A DNA stretch of 64,000 nt. It comes from Lotus japonicus. Its lineage: Eukaryota; Streptophyta; Magnoliopsida; Fabales; Fabaceae. The position numbers and the translations under genes were made by a program. Position 1 is the stretch's first letter; every line of letters starts with the position of its first letter. Below the pieces are notes generated by a model, which worked only from the letters and a program-made list of their open reading frames with translations, did not search any database and was not told where the DNA came from. Location: positions 32,679,158 to 32,743,157 of the forward strand of contig NC_080042.1 of assembly GCF_012489685.1 (NCBI RefSeq). Reading direction: 5' to 3'. Below, one piece after another: positions 41,533 to 53,252 of this stretch.

Positions 41533-43324
41533 AGATAATCTTATCCTTAGGTACCCACTTTCTGGGTCCTCTCTTGTTAGTTACCCCAGAGGTTCTGATC
41601 ACCTTGGGTTTCTCAACATGGTAATGTAAAGGAATTTTTGCATGATATTTAGACATGGAGAAGGATCCCTTTTTAAGAGGAGGTTTAGCAACTTCAGCAG
41701 GTAAAGGATCAGGTAAAATGGTACCAGAGGGAACAAAGCATTGATACAAAGATTTAGCTTTAGGCATAGAAGGCTCATTTCTAATTGGTTTAGAATAGCC
41801 AATGCCATGCATTGCATTTCTGCTTACACCATAGATCATTGAAGCCATTAAGCTATCTACGCTTTTAGCCAGGAATCTTTGAAAAGATTTTTCATACTTA
41901 GATTCATGCTCACTATCAGAGGCATCGCAGGCAATAACTTCTTCTAACTTAGCGATTTGATTCTTAAGCACAGAGTTAGTATTCACTAAAGCATGGTTAT
42001 CATTTTTCAAATCAGAAATGATTTTCTCATGTTCAGAAGGAGTCTTAGAAACAGCAGATAAGTTCTTTTTCAGCTTCTTATGCTTAGACAACAAAGAGTT
42101 ATACTTATCCATGATATCAGACAAAGCATGTTTCAGTTCAGAGGTTGAGAAAGAAGCGAATACCTCATTTTCATCGTCTGAGTTAGGATCTCCTTCTGAT
42201 TCTGAGTCAGAGTCAACAGCATCCTTTGACTCTGATCCTTTGTCTTTGACAATGGCCAAGAGTCCTTGGAATTCTCCATCAGAGTCAACATCCTCTGACT
42301 CTGATTCATCAAAAGTCACCATCAGACTTTTCTTGGTCTTGAAGTGCTTCTTCGGACTCTTGTCCTTCTTCAATTTTGGACAGTCACTTTTGTAGTGTCC
42401 TGATTCTTTGCACTCAAAGCATGTGACTTCCTTAATTGAGGACTTCTTCTGACCTGAGGATTCAGACTTTCCTTTGGCCTTTCCAGAGCCTTTGTACTTG
42501 CTCTGCCTGTGCTTCCAGATACGGTTGAGTCTTTTAGAGATCAGAGTCAGCTCATCTTCATCAGAATCTTCTGATGCTTCTTCAGATTCTTCTGCTTCAG
42601 CTTGAAGAGCTTTTGACTTTTCTGCTTTAGCCTTCTCAGATTTGGATTATAAGGCTATTGACTTCTTCCTCAGATCTTGCATCTCTGAGCGCTTCAGCTC
42701 ATGGCACTTCAGTATGCTAATGAGTTCTTCTAAACTCATATGCTCAACATCTCTCGTAAGCTCTATTGAAGTCACCAAGGGCATCCAGCTTTCAAGAAGA
42801 CTTCTGATGACCCTTATGACATGATCTTTTGTTGTGTAGCTCTTGTTGAGAGGTCGTATTCCAGCTACAAGCAACTGAAATCTGGAGAACATTTCTTCAA
42901 TGGACTCGTTTGGCTCCATGATGAAGGATTCATACTTTTGGATCAAAGACAATGCCTTTGATTCTTTGACATTCTTGTTTCCTTCATGAGACATCTTCAG
43001 GGATTCAAAGATGCCTTTTGCATACTCACGATCTGTAATCTTCTGGTACTCTTCATAAGAGATAGCACTTAGAAGAATTGCTCTAGCTTTGTGATGTTGT
43101 GAGTAAAGCTTCTTTTGATCTGCAGTCATCTTTGACCTTGGGATCTTCTTGCCTTCTTCATCAACTGGACGCTCATAGCCATCCACAATAATATCCCAGA
43201 GATCTGCATCAAAACCCAGAAAGAAACTTTCAAGTCTATCTTTCCAATATTCGAACCTTTGACCGTCGAACATGGGAGGCTTTGCATTGTAACCATCTTT
43301 TTGCGTTTCACTGGTGGTAGCCAT
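41420..43324 (-). pseudogene. D gag
   Basis: From the ATG at 43324: copia gag core (residues about 10-215; DGQRFEYWKDRLESF near the start), then a TAA at 42647-42649 in place of Lys. The same frame continues with a Lys/Glu/Ser-rich linker, one zinc knuckle (CFECKESGHYKSDC, near 42400) and a long acidic and coiled-coil tail (about 42330-41950). It runs on to 41420, past the start of the protease frame. The tail beyond the knuckle is about 300 residues, longer than in most copia elements and typical of Sireviruses. The overlap with pol suggests that Pol is made by recoding. Confidence 0.9.
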
Positions 43325-43382
43325 TGTTTTTCACACCGGCCCGGATCACTGAACACTGTTAGGTGTGGTAATCAGAACTTGC

Positions 43383-43394
43383 GCTCTGATACTA
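43383..43394 (-). other. Primer-binding site of D
   Basis: On the minus strand it reads TAGTATCAGAGC; one base differs from the tRNA-Met site of C (TGGTATCAGAGC). Confidence 0.75.
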
Positions 43395-43396
43395 AT

Positions 43397-44366
43397 TGAA
43401 GGTATGAAAAACGGTAGAAAGGGGGGGGGGTTTGAATAACGTTTTCATAATAAAAGATTTTGAGAACAAAGTGCTTAAGATAAGAGATAGAAAAGCACAC
43501 AAGGATTTTTATCCTGGTTCACTTGATAAATCCCTCAAGCTAATCCAGTCCACCCGTTAAGGTGATTTCTTCCTTCTTAGAATGAAGGCAATCCACTAAT
43601 CAGGTAAATGTTACAACTGCACTTGAGACCTACAAGTGACTAACAATTACACTGACTTAGCTCACACTAAGATTCACTCTCTTAGTCTTCTCTAGGATCC
43701 GATCAAACTTGATCTCCTAAAGGTAACTAAACAACTGTTTAAGAAAGAATGTTTACAAAGAGTTTGCTTCTGAAAAGCTAATAGTAAACACAATGAATTC
43801 AGATGAAAGAATGCTTAGAAGGTTTTTGAATTTAGCTTGCGCGTGTGAGATTCTTCCAACCGCATCTTTCAATCTTCAACCTCTATTTATACTCCAAGGA
43901 TTAGGGTTTGAACGCTGCATAGAAATGCTACCGTTGGAGGGCAGTTCTGGAAATTCCAGCTTCTGCTATGGCTGAGAGTGTTAGGTAGGTCGTCAAGATA
44001 GTACATTTGCTTTTGTACTTGGATAGTGACTTGACCTTAAAACCTAGCAGACTTCTGATCACGGGAATGCTTCATGTTGGAACTTGTGAAGCCAGTTGAT
44101 CAGAGTCAGAGGGAAGCACAGATCCTCTGACCGTTGTATCTTCTGATTCTGAACTCAGAGGGAAGTACATGGTCTTTAGAGTCATCTTGCTTCTGGACAT
44201 CAGAGATTTCACTTTTCAGCTTCTGGATCTTCAGAGTCTTCTACACCATCGGAACATCTGAACCTTCAGAGTTTCTTGGTTGTCAGAACGTCTGGATCTT
44301 CAGAACTTCAAGTGACTGAGTCCATATCAGAGCTTTGTGTGGCTTCAGATCTTCTGAAGCGTTTCT
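43397..44366 (-). repeat. D 5' LTR, first part on the plus strand
   Basis: It starts tgaaggtatgaaaaacggta, has a G10 run near 43421, and follows the rc of the C LTR up to the G3 insertion. A TATA box (TATAAATA, minus, 43891-43884) is present. The last five bases (tttct) are the G3 target site. Confidence 0.92.
43884..43891 (-). promoter_or_regulatory. TATA box of the D 5' LTR
   Basis: TATAAATA on the minus strand after 'cttggag', at the same place as TATATAAA in the C LTRs (53941, 63098). Confidence 0.6.
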
Positions 44367-44754
44367 TGTAACACCCCGATTTCCTGGTGTCACTTTAGTA
44401 ACTAAAAATAAACTTTACGCGGAAAGCAGGTAATTTTTTTTTCGTTTGATTCCTTTAAATTAAAGCGATAGAAAATAAAGACATAACCCAGCAACTAAAC
44501 TAACCGATATACAACATATATAGACATGTACAGCCTCAGCTGCACTCCCACGTCACGCGCACTCGCAGTGACTCCAAAGTAGTGTGCCTGTAGGCAAATA
44601 TGTACAGAACCAGTAATGTAAGTAAAAGTCATACGTACAGTCATCCAATGAGAAAGTCGGCCCCAAAATGGCCTCAACACAAGACCCCTATAGTCCGACA
44701 GACTCTCTGTGATCCTCAGCAAGAGAACCACACAAAAAGCCATGCATCGGGAAC

Positions 44755-45033
44755 CTACCCTGTCCCAAAAGTAAGACGAATCAGAGCTCCACACAAAATA
44801 TGACGCCTGCCTAAACCTACCCCCCCATTACTGCTCACATAACCGAGTCCACAGCGAACTGAAGATGGCAAGTTGAAGCTCAGCTCCATGCGTCGTAGAA
44901 CTCCCTCCGTCAGACGTCCACGCTCGTCAGTACGGTCCTCCAACCCAAACCTGATCCCCCCCGAGGGAGAGACCATCGAAACCCAAATCGCCATCGACAT
45001 CTGGTAGCAGGCCGACCGCCCAAACACAAACAT
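44755..45033 (-). pseudogene. Decayed LTR ORF of G3
   Basis: It begins MFVFGRSACYQMS and keeps SPSGGIR and GVLRRMELSF of the G2 LTR ORF. It is shortened after RLTEGVLRRMELSFNLPSS by deletions and loses the Pro/Ala linker and acidic tail. The remaining 92-codon frame ends in unrelated residues. This shows that the LTR ORF is older than G2 and can be lost. Confidence 0.5.
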
Positions 45034-45241
45034 GAAACCAAAGCCAAGGCGCTAGGGTCAACTCACGGAATAGAGTAGATATACAAACAACATGTGATTG
45101 GGGAATATATATATGTTATTATATATATAAAAATATATTCCTAGCATGTTATCGGTTCTAACAATAATTCAGTAATGCAAACAGCACACAATTCCAGTCA
45201 GAGTGAATGTATGCGTGAAATGCAATCAATATGATCCGGAT

Positions 45242-45452
45242 AGTGAAGCATTCCCGTTCTTCACTAGTGAAGCATTCCCGTTCTTCACTCTTGATGAAGC
45301 ATTCCCGTTCTTCATCGAATGATGCATTGGTGAAGCATTCCCGTTCCTCACCAAATGATGCATGGGTGAAGCATTCCCGTTCTTCACCGAATGATGAAGC
45401 ATTCCCGTTCTTCATCAAATGATGCATTGGTGAAGCATTCCTGTTCCTCACC
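45242..45452 (-). repeat. Seven-hairpin array in the G3 LTR
   Basis: Seven units with loop CATTCCCGTT (once CATTCCTGTT). Stems are AGTGAAG/CTTCACT twice, GATGAAG/CTTCATC twice, GGTGAAG/CTTCACC once and GGTGAAG/CCTCACC twice. The last form pairs fully on the minus strand through G-U. The order of stems differs from G2. Confidence 0.88.
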
Positions 45453-45540
45453 AAATGATGCATGATGCAATATGGTTAGCCAAACATCGAATCGTCCTCA
45501 CAACACAAGCGTTTAGCTTAAAACCCAATTTCAAACCCAA

Positions 45541-45830
45541 GAGTTTAGTGTCGGTCAATACAACACAACTCCAACAACAAGAGTACTAGAGTAAGAGTTT
45601 AGTGTCGGTCAATACAACACAACTCCAACAACAAGAGTACTAGAATAAGAGTTTAGTGTCGGTCAATACAACACAACTCTAACAACAAGAGTACTAGAAT
45701 AAGAGTTTAGTGTCGGTCAATACAACACAACTCCAACAACAAGAGTACTAGAGTAAGAGTTTAGTGTCGGTCAATACAACACAACTCCAACAACAAGAGT
45801 ACTAGAATAAGAGTTTAGTGTCGGTCAAGT
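45541..45830 (-). repeat. 54-bp tandem repeat in the G3 LTR
   Basis: Five complete 54-bp units start at 45541, 45595, 45649, 45703 and 45757. A partial sixth (45811) ends at the deletion junction. Each unit carries the 19-base motif GTGTCGGTCAATACAACAC and an 'agagtactaga' spacer. Confidence 0.93.
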
Positions 45831-46619
45831 TTCGGCGAAAATCTCCTCTCCCTTCCCTCTCCTCAATCCGCGGCCCCAAATGGAAGTTATGAGAGATATT
45901 TTGATTTTTTTACTATTTATAGGCAGGTGAAATCGCGGGAAAATGAAAATTTCGCGATTCTGATTTTTGCAGCACGTTCATCGGTGAATTCTAAGAGAGA
46001 TTCTGGCGACAGAATTCCAGAACTCAAAACAAATCTCTAACATTTGGGAAAAACGATCTCCAAAATCCCAAAAGCGGTGTAAGTTAATCTGTCCCGAAAA
46101 ACTACTTTTTGCTGTGAAGGTCAGACGACAAAACTTCGTTCTGAAGAAAGATTGGAAACATCGAAAAAAATCTGGCAACGCGGACGGAAACTTTGTTAAA
46201 AGCTCCGAATAGAAAAAGTCTTCATTCACTGATTGAATCTAGGGTTTCGAAGCAAAGAAATTAGCGTCGTCGGACTTCCGAAAAGTGAATACTATCGTGC
46301 GTACAGTCCAGGGTTCCGAAATGAAACACTGGTCGAAGGAAAAATAAAGAGAACCTTTAAATTTTCCAAGGATTTGAAATCTCACTTAATACGTTGCTCT
46401 AAAAGCGAAATTAGCCTATTCTGGACGCTCTCGCCATATGGCAGGTGTGCAGACGACTCGCACTAATTCCTAAAACAACTATGAAACATTCCTCAAGCAA
46501 TTCCTGAACTTTCTTCTTCATTAAACTTTCTCAAACAGCGAACCCCTGTCACGCTTACACTGATTCTACACGTGAGTCGGAAAATAAACTTGTTCTGTAA
46601 ATCCAGGTCTTACATTTCT

Positions 46620-46834
46620 ACTGTTCATAGTGAACATAGATGTTGCGAAAGCGTTGCTTGGGTCACTCTTTATACACAGTGCTTCTGATTTGTGTGAGAT
46701 TGAATTGAGGTCAGAGCCTGTAAATAGCACACTCAGAAAAACACGTTAGAGTACCATAATTGGTCATACTAAAATGTTAACTTGTAATCATCAAAACATA
46801 GAGTTGTACTACTCGATCAAAACTTGATCTTACA
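46620..46834 (-). repeat. D 5' LTR, second part
   Basis: It continues the D LTR after the second tttct (46615-46619) and ends gatcttaca. The D TSD acaat follows at 46835-46839. Its rc matches the start of the C LTR (tgtaagatcaagttttgatc). Confidence 0.92.
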
Positions 46835-46839
46835 ACAAT

Positions 46840-48077
46840 GAATTGACAAATTCTTGATTGGAAATTTCAGTGGTTACCTCGTGATGTGGAAAGTTGGAAT
46901 CTATGGATTTTGCAATGGTGGTGTGAATGATGAGATCTTCTTCATCAACAGGTTCATCAGGTTCATTTGCTAGAATCTTCCTTTTGGAGTAGTGAGGCTG
47001 TTGAACTTGTACGGTGGAATCATCATCATACTGCTTCCTCAATCGTTTAAGTTTTCTCTTAGGTTCTGCAAGCTTGCCAGCAGGAGATGCTTGCCCAGAT
47101 CTTGTTCTTGAAGCAATAGGATGAGAAACAGACTGTACAGGAACTCCACCTTTGATGATTCTGATGGACCGTTCCTTAGTAGGCGCCTTGGGCACGTTCC
47201 TGGACTGTTCCGGCTCGTCCTCAGGAAACAGTGCGATTCGCAAAGCAGGAGATAGAGTTCTTTTGCTTGAAACCGTACTGGTTTGAGCTTCCAGTGCCTT
47301 CAAGGTTTTCACTTTCTTTTTGCCACCCTTGACGATTGTGTCACTTTTCTCCTTTTCTCTTACAACTCTTCTCTTCTTTGCCAGGTATTCATCAGGAACC
47401 TGTGAATCATCATACTTGATGTTCATTTTGCTTACATCTCCTAGCTTGATAGGAGTGGGCCAGATGATATCCTCTTCTATTCGTTCTTCCTTGTTTGCCA
47501 GAAATTCAGCAGTAATCCCTCTCTTCTCAAAAATCACGGTCAGTAAGGACCCAAAGGGAAGAAACCCTTTTCCCATATCCAGGAAATTTATCAAGTAATT
47601 CCACATCAAATGAGCAGGATTTACCTTTACCTTCTTCTCAATCTTGTAAAGGGCATACCTTGCATGTGCGTTAACATGTCCTCTTGCACCATCTTTGGGA
47701 AGTACAACTTTGCTGATCACAGCATTGTTGAACTTGAGCTCGTCCCTGAGATTGCTCACTTCCACTATCAAGGGATCTTCTTGATTTTTCCAGATGCACC
47801 GGTAGTCCTCTGTCTTTGACCACCAAGAAGGAGAGTACTTCTCACCTTGATTCAGACTTACACCAAGAGCTTCAGCGACATCTTGCAAGGAGACGTCAAT
47901 GATTTTGTTGAAAGCCCTTGACCGAATAGTTTCACGATTCTTCACCACAGCGCAATCATAGAACTCTTTGACAAGAGGCACGTAAACCTCTCGTTGTGCA
48001 ACGTTATACACCGTCTCTCTGTCTTGATGGAAGAGGTCACTGAGTCCATCCATTTTCACAAAAGCAAATACCTTCAT
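46840..48077 (-). pseudogene. Envelope-like ORF of element E, N-terminal part
   Basis: It starts at the ATG at 48077 (MKVFAFVKMDGLSD); a second Met lies at 48050. The first ~230 residues form a domain like other Sirevirus second ORFs (VYVPLVKEFYDCAVV; AHLMWNYLINFLDMGKGFLPFGSLL). Then come basic stretches (KGGKKKVKTLK; EPKRKLKRLRKQ) and an acidic part near 46960. The frame runs without a break to the D insertion and continues at 1010. It is only distantly like the D/C and B proteins, so it belongs to a third family. Nothing upstream looks like pol, so E is either truncated at about 48078 or was captured alone. It has no membrane segment. Confidence 0.65.
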
Positions 48078-48682
48078 ATTGTTGGTTCTTCTGCAAGTGT
48101 ACAGAATCTACCCGGTTTTAATTTATCGAACCACAGGGAATTGGAATGCGAATTCGGTTTAAGAATCGAGTTCAAGGTTGGAAAGCAAATAAAATTCAGT
48201 TTTAATGATTGGTTGTTTCTTGAGTTTGTAAAAAGACAAGTGATCAAGTAAAAAAGCGATTGAAATTCAGAGATGAGATTGCCTTGGGTTCTTGCTCAAC
48301 AAATTCAGTTTTAGCAAACCTTCCTATTCAATTAATCCTGAGTCTCTCCTTGATGTTCTAGCCTAGATAGTCATCTATCGATGCCTCGTAAAGAAAACCC
48401 TTTCTAATCAAAAGATAGATTCAATTCCTTGATAACCTAAACATTTGTTAGAAGCACTAAGCATGCAATTCAGGCCAACAAACCTCAACCCTTCCTCTAT
48501 TCCTAGCAGCAAGTATTGAAGAGGTAATCTCACAACAAGTCCCAATTCTATAACAAACTATCGTTATGATTATAGAAAAGTAAAAAGCTAGCATGCATTC
48601 AAGCTTGAAAGATAAAGCATAGAAGTGAGATTCAAGGGTTTACTCAGAACATCATGAATAGAAAAGGATTGATAGCTAAAAC
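48078..48682. other. Unclassified intergenic or repeat-derived DNA
   Basis: No ORF of note and no RNA gene. The start has phrases ('ttctgcaagtgtacagaatc', 'accacagggaattgg') of the sort found in dispersed plant repeats. The class cannot be settled by eye. The last five bases (aaaac) would be the H target site. Confidence 0.4.
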
Positions 48683-49556
48683 TGTTGGAACATGTTGCCA
48701 TGCATTTTGTCAAAACAACCGATTGTCGAAGCAGATGTCGTGACATCTGACCTCGTGAAGCTAGGGCATCAGTCCTCAGCTTGTGTTTCTGTTGTGGGCT
48801 CTTTGAAGATTTGCTGAAGATATGTTTTTGAGTTACTTGAGGAGCAAGTATCTATTCCAGAAGGGTTTATTTGTTGGGTTGTTATTTGTTGAAACAATCT
48901 TTGTTAAAAGATTGGTTTCTATCTTTACTTGTGCAATAAGAAACCGAATCTATCAAGATTGCGTTTTGAATTGCTGTTACTGCAATCTGTTTCTTCAGCC
49001 CGTGCCAACCCTAAAGCCCATGCTACCGCTGTTGAAGTCTATAAAAGGATGAAGACCTAAAACATGAAGTGTGGGGAAGCTGATAGAGAGATCGAGTGTT
49101 TTAGGATTTGTGTTTGTGCTTTGTCCTTTGTTATTTGTGAATCCTCTTTGCTCACTGATTCTATAAAGCAAAGTAGGGTTCTGTGTTGTTTGATTACATT
49201 CAAACTCTGATTGTTCACTGTGTTTACCAATCACTGTGGCAGTGATTGAGAGAAAGTGAGAGGGGCTCTCATACTTAGGTTGAGATTCTAAGTAGAAATA
49301 CACTGGGTAGATTAGGAAGTGAACTATGAACTGAGTTGTTCATGAGTGTCTGTAATTCCTGAATCTTGAGATAGTGGATTTCCTTTCTTTGGGTGCAAAC
49401 CATCCAGACGTAGGTGAAAGTTTTCACTGAACTGGGTTAACAATTACTGCGTGTTATTGTTTCTGTTGTTAAGTTTTGTTTTACTGTTAAGTGGTTGTCG
49501 AACCTCTTGTCCCAGCATCGTGCAGGACAATCGTATCAGAAGGAACCTGAATTACA
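48683..49556 (+). repeat. H 5' LTR
   Basis: It starts tgttggaacatgttgccatg and ends cctgaattaca. It shares blocks with the B LTR ('accaatcactgtggcagtga', 'cccagcatcgtgcaggaca'). TATA box TATAAAAG lies at 49040-49047. Confidence 0.87.
49040..49047 (+). promoter_or_regulatory. TATA box of the H 5' LTR
   Basis: TATAAAAG after 'gttgaagtc', at the same place as the TA run of the B LTR. Confidence 0.65.
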
Positions 49557-49559
49557 AAT

Positions 49560-49571
49560 TGGCATCAGAGC
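49560..49571 (+). other. Primer-binding site of H
   Basis: TGGCATCAGAGC, the same variant as in B, three bases from the LTR. Confidence 0.75.
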
Positions 49572-49622
49572 AGGCACCCTGTTCTGGTTGGGTGAGCTCC
49601 AGGGAGTTTTATTCAAGTTCTC

Positions 49623-52600
49623 ATGGATAACAAGGAGGGAGGATCAATCAATTGGCCACCCATTCTGGATGTTACTAACTATGACTACTGGAAGGTTCGC
49701 ATGACAGCCTTTCTCAAATCAATTGACAACAAGACTTGGAAAGCTATTGTCAGGGGTTGGAAACACCCCACTAAGGCTGAGGTTGAAGGCACCTCTACTA
49801 CTGTTGTGGAAAAACCTGAAGAAGAATGGACCAGTGTTGAAGATGAAGCTGCTCTTGGAAATTCAAAGGCTCTAAATGCTATCTTTAATGGAGTTGACAA
49901 GAATATGTTTAGGCTGATCAATACGTGTACTGTGGCAAAGGATGCTTGGGAAATTCTGAAAACTGCACATGAAGGAACTACTCGAGTAAGGATGTCAAGG
50001 CTTCAGATGCTCACTACTCAATTTGAAAATTTGATGATGACTGAAGAAGAGACTATTTCAGAATTCCACATGCGTGTCGTGACTTGTCTAATGCTTCATT
50101 TGCTTTGGGAGAACCTATGTCAGATGAGAAGCTTGTAAGGAAGATCTTGAGATCTCTTCCTCAGAAGTTTGCTATGAAAGTCACTGCAATTGAGGAGGCT
50201 CAAGACATCGAGAACATGAAGGTTGATGAACTTATTGGCTCTTTGCAGACATTTGAGTTGAAACTTAGTGGAAAATCTGAGAAGAAGAATAAGAGTATTG
50301 CTTTTGTGTCAAACACTGATGAAGGTGATGATGAAGATTGTGAGGGTGAAAATATTTCTGAGGCTCTGGCCATGCTAGCAAGAAAATTCAACAGACCATT
50401 GAGAAAGATTGACAAAAGAACCAGGCCTAATGTCCAGGACATGAAGTTCGATAACAAAGCCAAGCTCTCTAATTCACAGAGGAAGACCAAAGAAGAAGAA
50501 AGATCTGGTCAGAATAAAGGAGTGCAGTGTCATAAATGTGAAGGATATGGTCATATCAGGTCTGAATGCGCCACCTATCTAAAGAAGCAGAAGAAAGGTA
50601 TGATGGTAACTTGGTCAGATGAAGACACTGAAGATGAGGAGGAGATATCTGCAAACAAAGTCAATGCTTTCTCTGGAACCATCTATGAGTCTGATACAAG
50701 TGATGAGGACATTACAGATGAGGAATTGGCTGAGACTTACAAGCTGCTACACATCAAGTGGGAAGAAGCATGTAAACTTGTGAGAGAAAAGCAAAGTGAG
50801 ATAGATCAACTTGTCTCTCAGAATGAAAGGCTGAAGGAGCTCAGCACAAAGCTGAAGGAAGATCTGGAGGAATGGCAAAGTAAGTTTAATAATGCTGATG
50901 TTGTTGAAAAGGCTAATCTAGTGTTGATTAATGCAGGACTTCAAGAGGAAGTGGCAACTCTGACAAGAAAGCTTGAAGCTACTCACAAATCTATTAGAAT
51001 GTTGAACAGTGGTTCTGATATGCTTGACGAAATTCTGAAAGAAACTAGCAAGCAAGGAGGGAGTCTGAAGGGAATTGGCTTTGACTATAAAACAGCAAAC
51101 AAAGGAAATCAGAAAGGTTCAAAGAAATTTGTGTCTGCTGCAAAACAAACTGAATTCAAGAAGCCCAGAAATTATCAGGTGTCAGATTCATTGCCTCGAC
51201 ATGTACCTCTGCATGTGAAACCCCAGCTTAAGCTTGACAAAACTGTACCTTGGAAGTGTCACTACTGTGGTAAGAATGGTCATATAAAGCCCTACTGTTA
51301 CAGGTTATATGGTTATCCTCAGATGCACGAGAAAAAGCCTGTTCAGATGAGGAAGCAATGGGAGCCAAAGGGTGAAGTCAGATGTCAGGTAGCCTACACG
51401 TCCTTCAGAGCATCATCAAAGGAAGATTGGTATTTTGATAGTGGCTGCTCAAAACACATGACAGGAAACAAGAGCTTCGTGCAAGACATCAGAAGTCACT
51501 CCACCAACTATGTTACTTTTGGAGATGGAGCTAAAGGAAAGATCAAGGGAGTAGGAAAACTTGTTAGCACAGAATCTCCTAACTTGAACAATGTGTTACT
51601 TGTGAATGGTTTAACAGCCAACCTAATCAGCATAAGTCAACTGTGTGATCAAGGATATGATGTGAAGTTCAATAAGATAGAATGTGTTGTGACCACTGAT
51701 GATGAGAGAGTTGTGATGAGAGGAGTCAGATCAAAAGACAACTGTTATATGTGGACATCAGAAGATAAAGCTCATGTTTCCAGATGTTTGTTAACTAAAG
51801 AAGATGAGGTGAATGTATGGCATCAAAGACTAGGACATCTCAACTACAGGAGCATGCAAAAGATTCTTGCAGATGAAGCAATAAGGGGATTGCCCAATTT
51901 GAGCTTGGGAGAAGGAAAGCTATGTGGAGAATGTCAGATTGGTAAGCAAACCAAGGTGCCACATAAGATGCTCCAGCATCAGACCACGACAAAGGTTCTG
52001 GAGTTGCTTCACATGGATCTCATGGGTCCCATGCAGGTTGAAAGCTTGGGGGGAAAAAGGTATGTGTTTGTCTGTGTAGATGATTTTTCAAGGTATACAT
52101 GGGTTGAATTTATGAGAGAAAAATCAGAGACTTTTGAAATATTCAAGAATCTTTGTATGAGACTTCAGAATGAGAAGGACTGTGTGATTGTGAGAATTAG
52201 AAGTGATCATGGAAGGGAGTTTGAGAATTCAAAATTCTTGGAGTTCTGTGGAACAGAAGGTATTAGTCATGAATTTTCTGCCCCCATCACTCCACAGCAA
52301 AATGGAATAGTTGAAAGGAAAAATAGAACTCTCCAGGAATCAGCTAGAGTAATGTTACATGCTAAGAAGATTCCACACCAGTTCTGGGCTGAAGCTATGA
52401 GTACTGCCTGTTACATACATAATAGAGTCACCATCAGGGCAGGGACATCCTCCACACAGTATGAGCTATGGAAAGGTAGAAAACCATCTGTAAAATACTT
52501 TCACATATTTGGAAGTAAATGTTATATCCTTGCAGATCGTGATCCTAAGAGGAAGCTTGATCCTTGAAGTGATGAAGGAATTTTCATGGGATATTCTATG

Positions 52601-53252
52601 AACAGCAAAGCTTATAGAGTTTTTAACTCTCGCACAAGGACCATGATGGAATCTGTGAATGTGACTGTAGATGATGAACCAAGCAAGAAGGAAGAAGCAG
52701 TTCTGAATGAAGATGATGATGGTACTGATGTTCCAGCCGATGCTTCAGCAACCGCCCTCGACAATGAGTCAGAAACAAGTGCTGATGAAAAGGAAGACAA
52801 AGATATCACATCAAACAAAGCTCCATCAATCAGGGTTCAGAAGAATCATCCTCAAGAAAACATTATTGGTAATCTTCAAGAAGGGGTGACTACCAGATCC
52901 AGAAGTATAATTGCTCACAGTTGTTTCATCTCCAAGATAGAACCCAAGAATGTCAATGAAGCTCTCACTGATGAATACTGGATAAATGCTATGCAAGAGG
53001 AGCTAGAGCAGTTCAGAAACGAAGTGTGGGAGTTAGTTCCTAGACCTGAAGAAGTAAACATCATTGGTACTAAGTGGATCTTCAAGAACAAGTCAGATGA
53101 AACTGGAACAGTCACAAGGAATAAAGCAAGGCTAGTTGCTCAAGGATATACTCAGATAGAAGGAGTTGATTTTGATGAAACCTTTGCTCCTGTAGCTAGA
53201 CTGGAATCTATAAGACTCTTGTTAGGTGTAGCTTGTCTCTTGAAGTTCAGAC
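49623..53252 (+). pseudogene. H gag-pol, first part (gag to RT)
   Basis: From the ATG at 49623 (MDNKEGGSINW): gag core; a one-base loss near 50076 (cgtgtcgtg against cgtgtgcgtg in B) shifts the frame. The continuing frame runs 50084-53252. It holds a knuckle CHKCEGYGHIRSEC (near 50530), a coiled coil (about 50740-50990), a second knuckle CHYCGKNGHIKPYC (near 51265), and protease WYFDSGCSKHMTG (near 51430). Next are WHQRLGHL (near 51825) and an integrase with FVCVDDFSRY, RSDHGREF and [14 protein letters not shown] at 52565-52567 stands where B has Lys. RT then runs through [15 protein letters not shown] until C interrupts it after LLKFR. Gag and pol share one frame apart from these two lesions. 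Confidence 0.92.
53248..53252. repeat. TSD of element C (left copy, cagac)
   Basis: cagac precedes the C 5' LTR and follows its 3' LTR at 63617-63621. Confidence 0.94.

Larger units (their letters stand above)
44367..46614 (-). mobile_element. Solo Ty3/gypsy LTR G3 with internal deletion
   Basis: It starts tgtaacaccccgatttcctg and ends ccaggtcttaca, with TSD tttct on both sides (44362-44366 and 46615-46619). No interior and no second LTR exist, so it probably arose by recombination between two LTRs. It is 2,248 bp; the related G2 LTR is ~4 kb. The missing part lies between the motif array (about 45828) and the TATA-proximal region, removed at a short match 'cggtca/cggtcg'. TATA (minus) is at 45914-45921. 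Confidence 0.92.
1016..46834 (-). mobile_element. Copia (Sirevirus-type) retrotransposon D, split by nested elements
   Basis: Element D reads on the minus strand: 5' LTR (46834-43397, itself split by G3), tRNA-Met PBS, gag, pol, envelope-like ORF (split by G2), an antisense 130-codon gene, polypurine motifs, and an 86-base remnant of the 3' LTR. It is flanked by the 5-bp TSD acaat. After subtracting G2 (with B and G1) and G3, about 10.8 kb belongs to D itself. It is the same family as C. Coding lesions: nonsense codons at 42647, 41095 and 39607, and a 1-nt deletion near 37790. D is therefore a dead copy. Confidence 0.93.

Noticed and set aside
45541..45830. Regular 54-bp repeats that could be taken for a CRISPR array
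   Set aside because: The whole unit is repeated with no variable spacers, and it lies in a plant LTR. It is a minisatellite-like LTR repeat.
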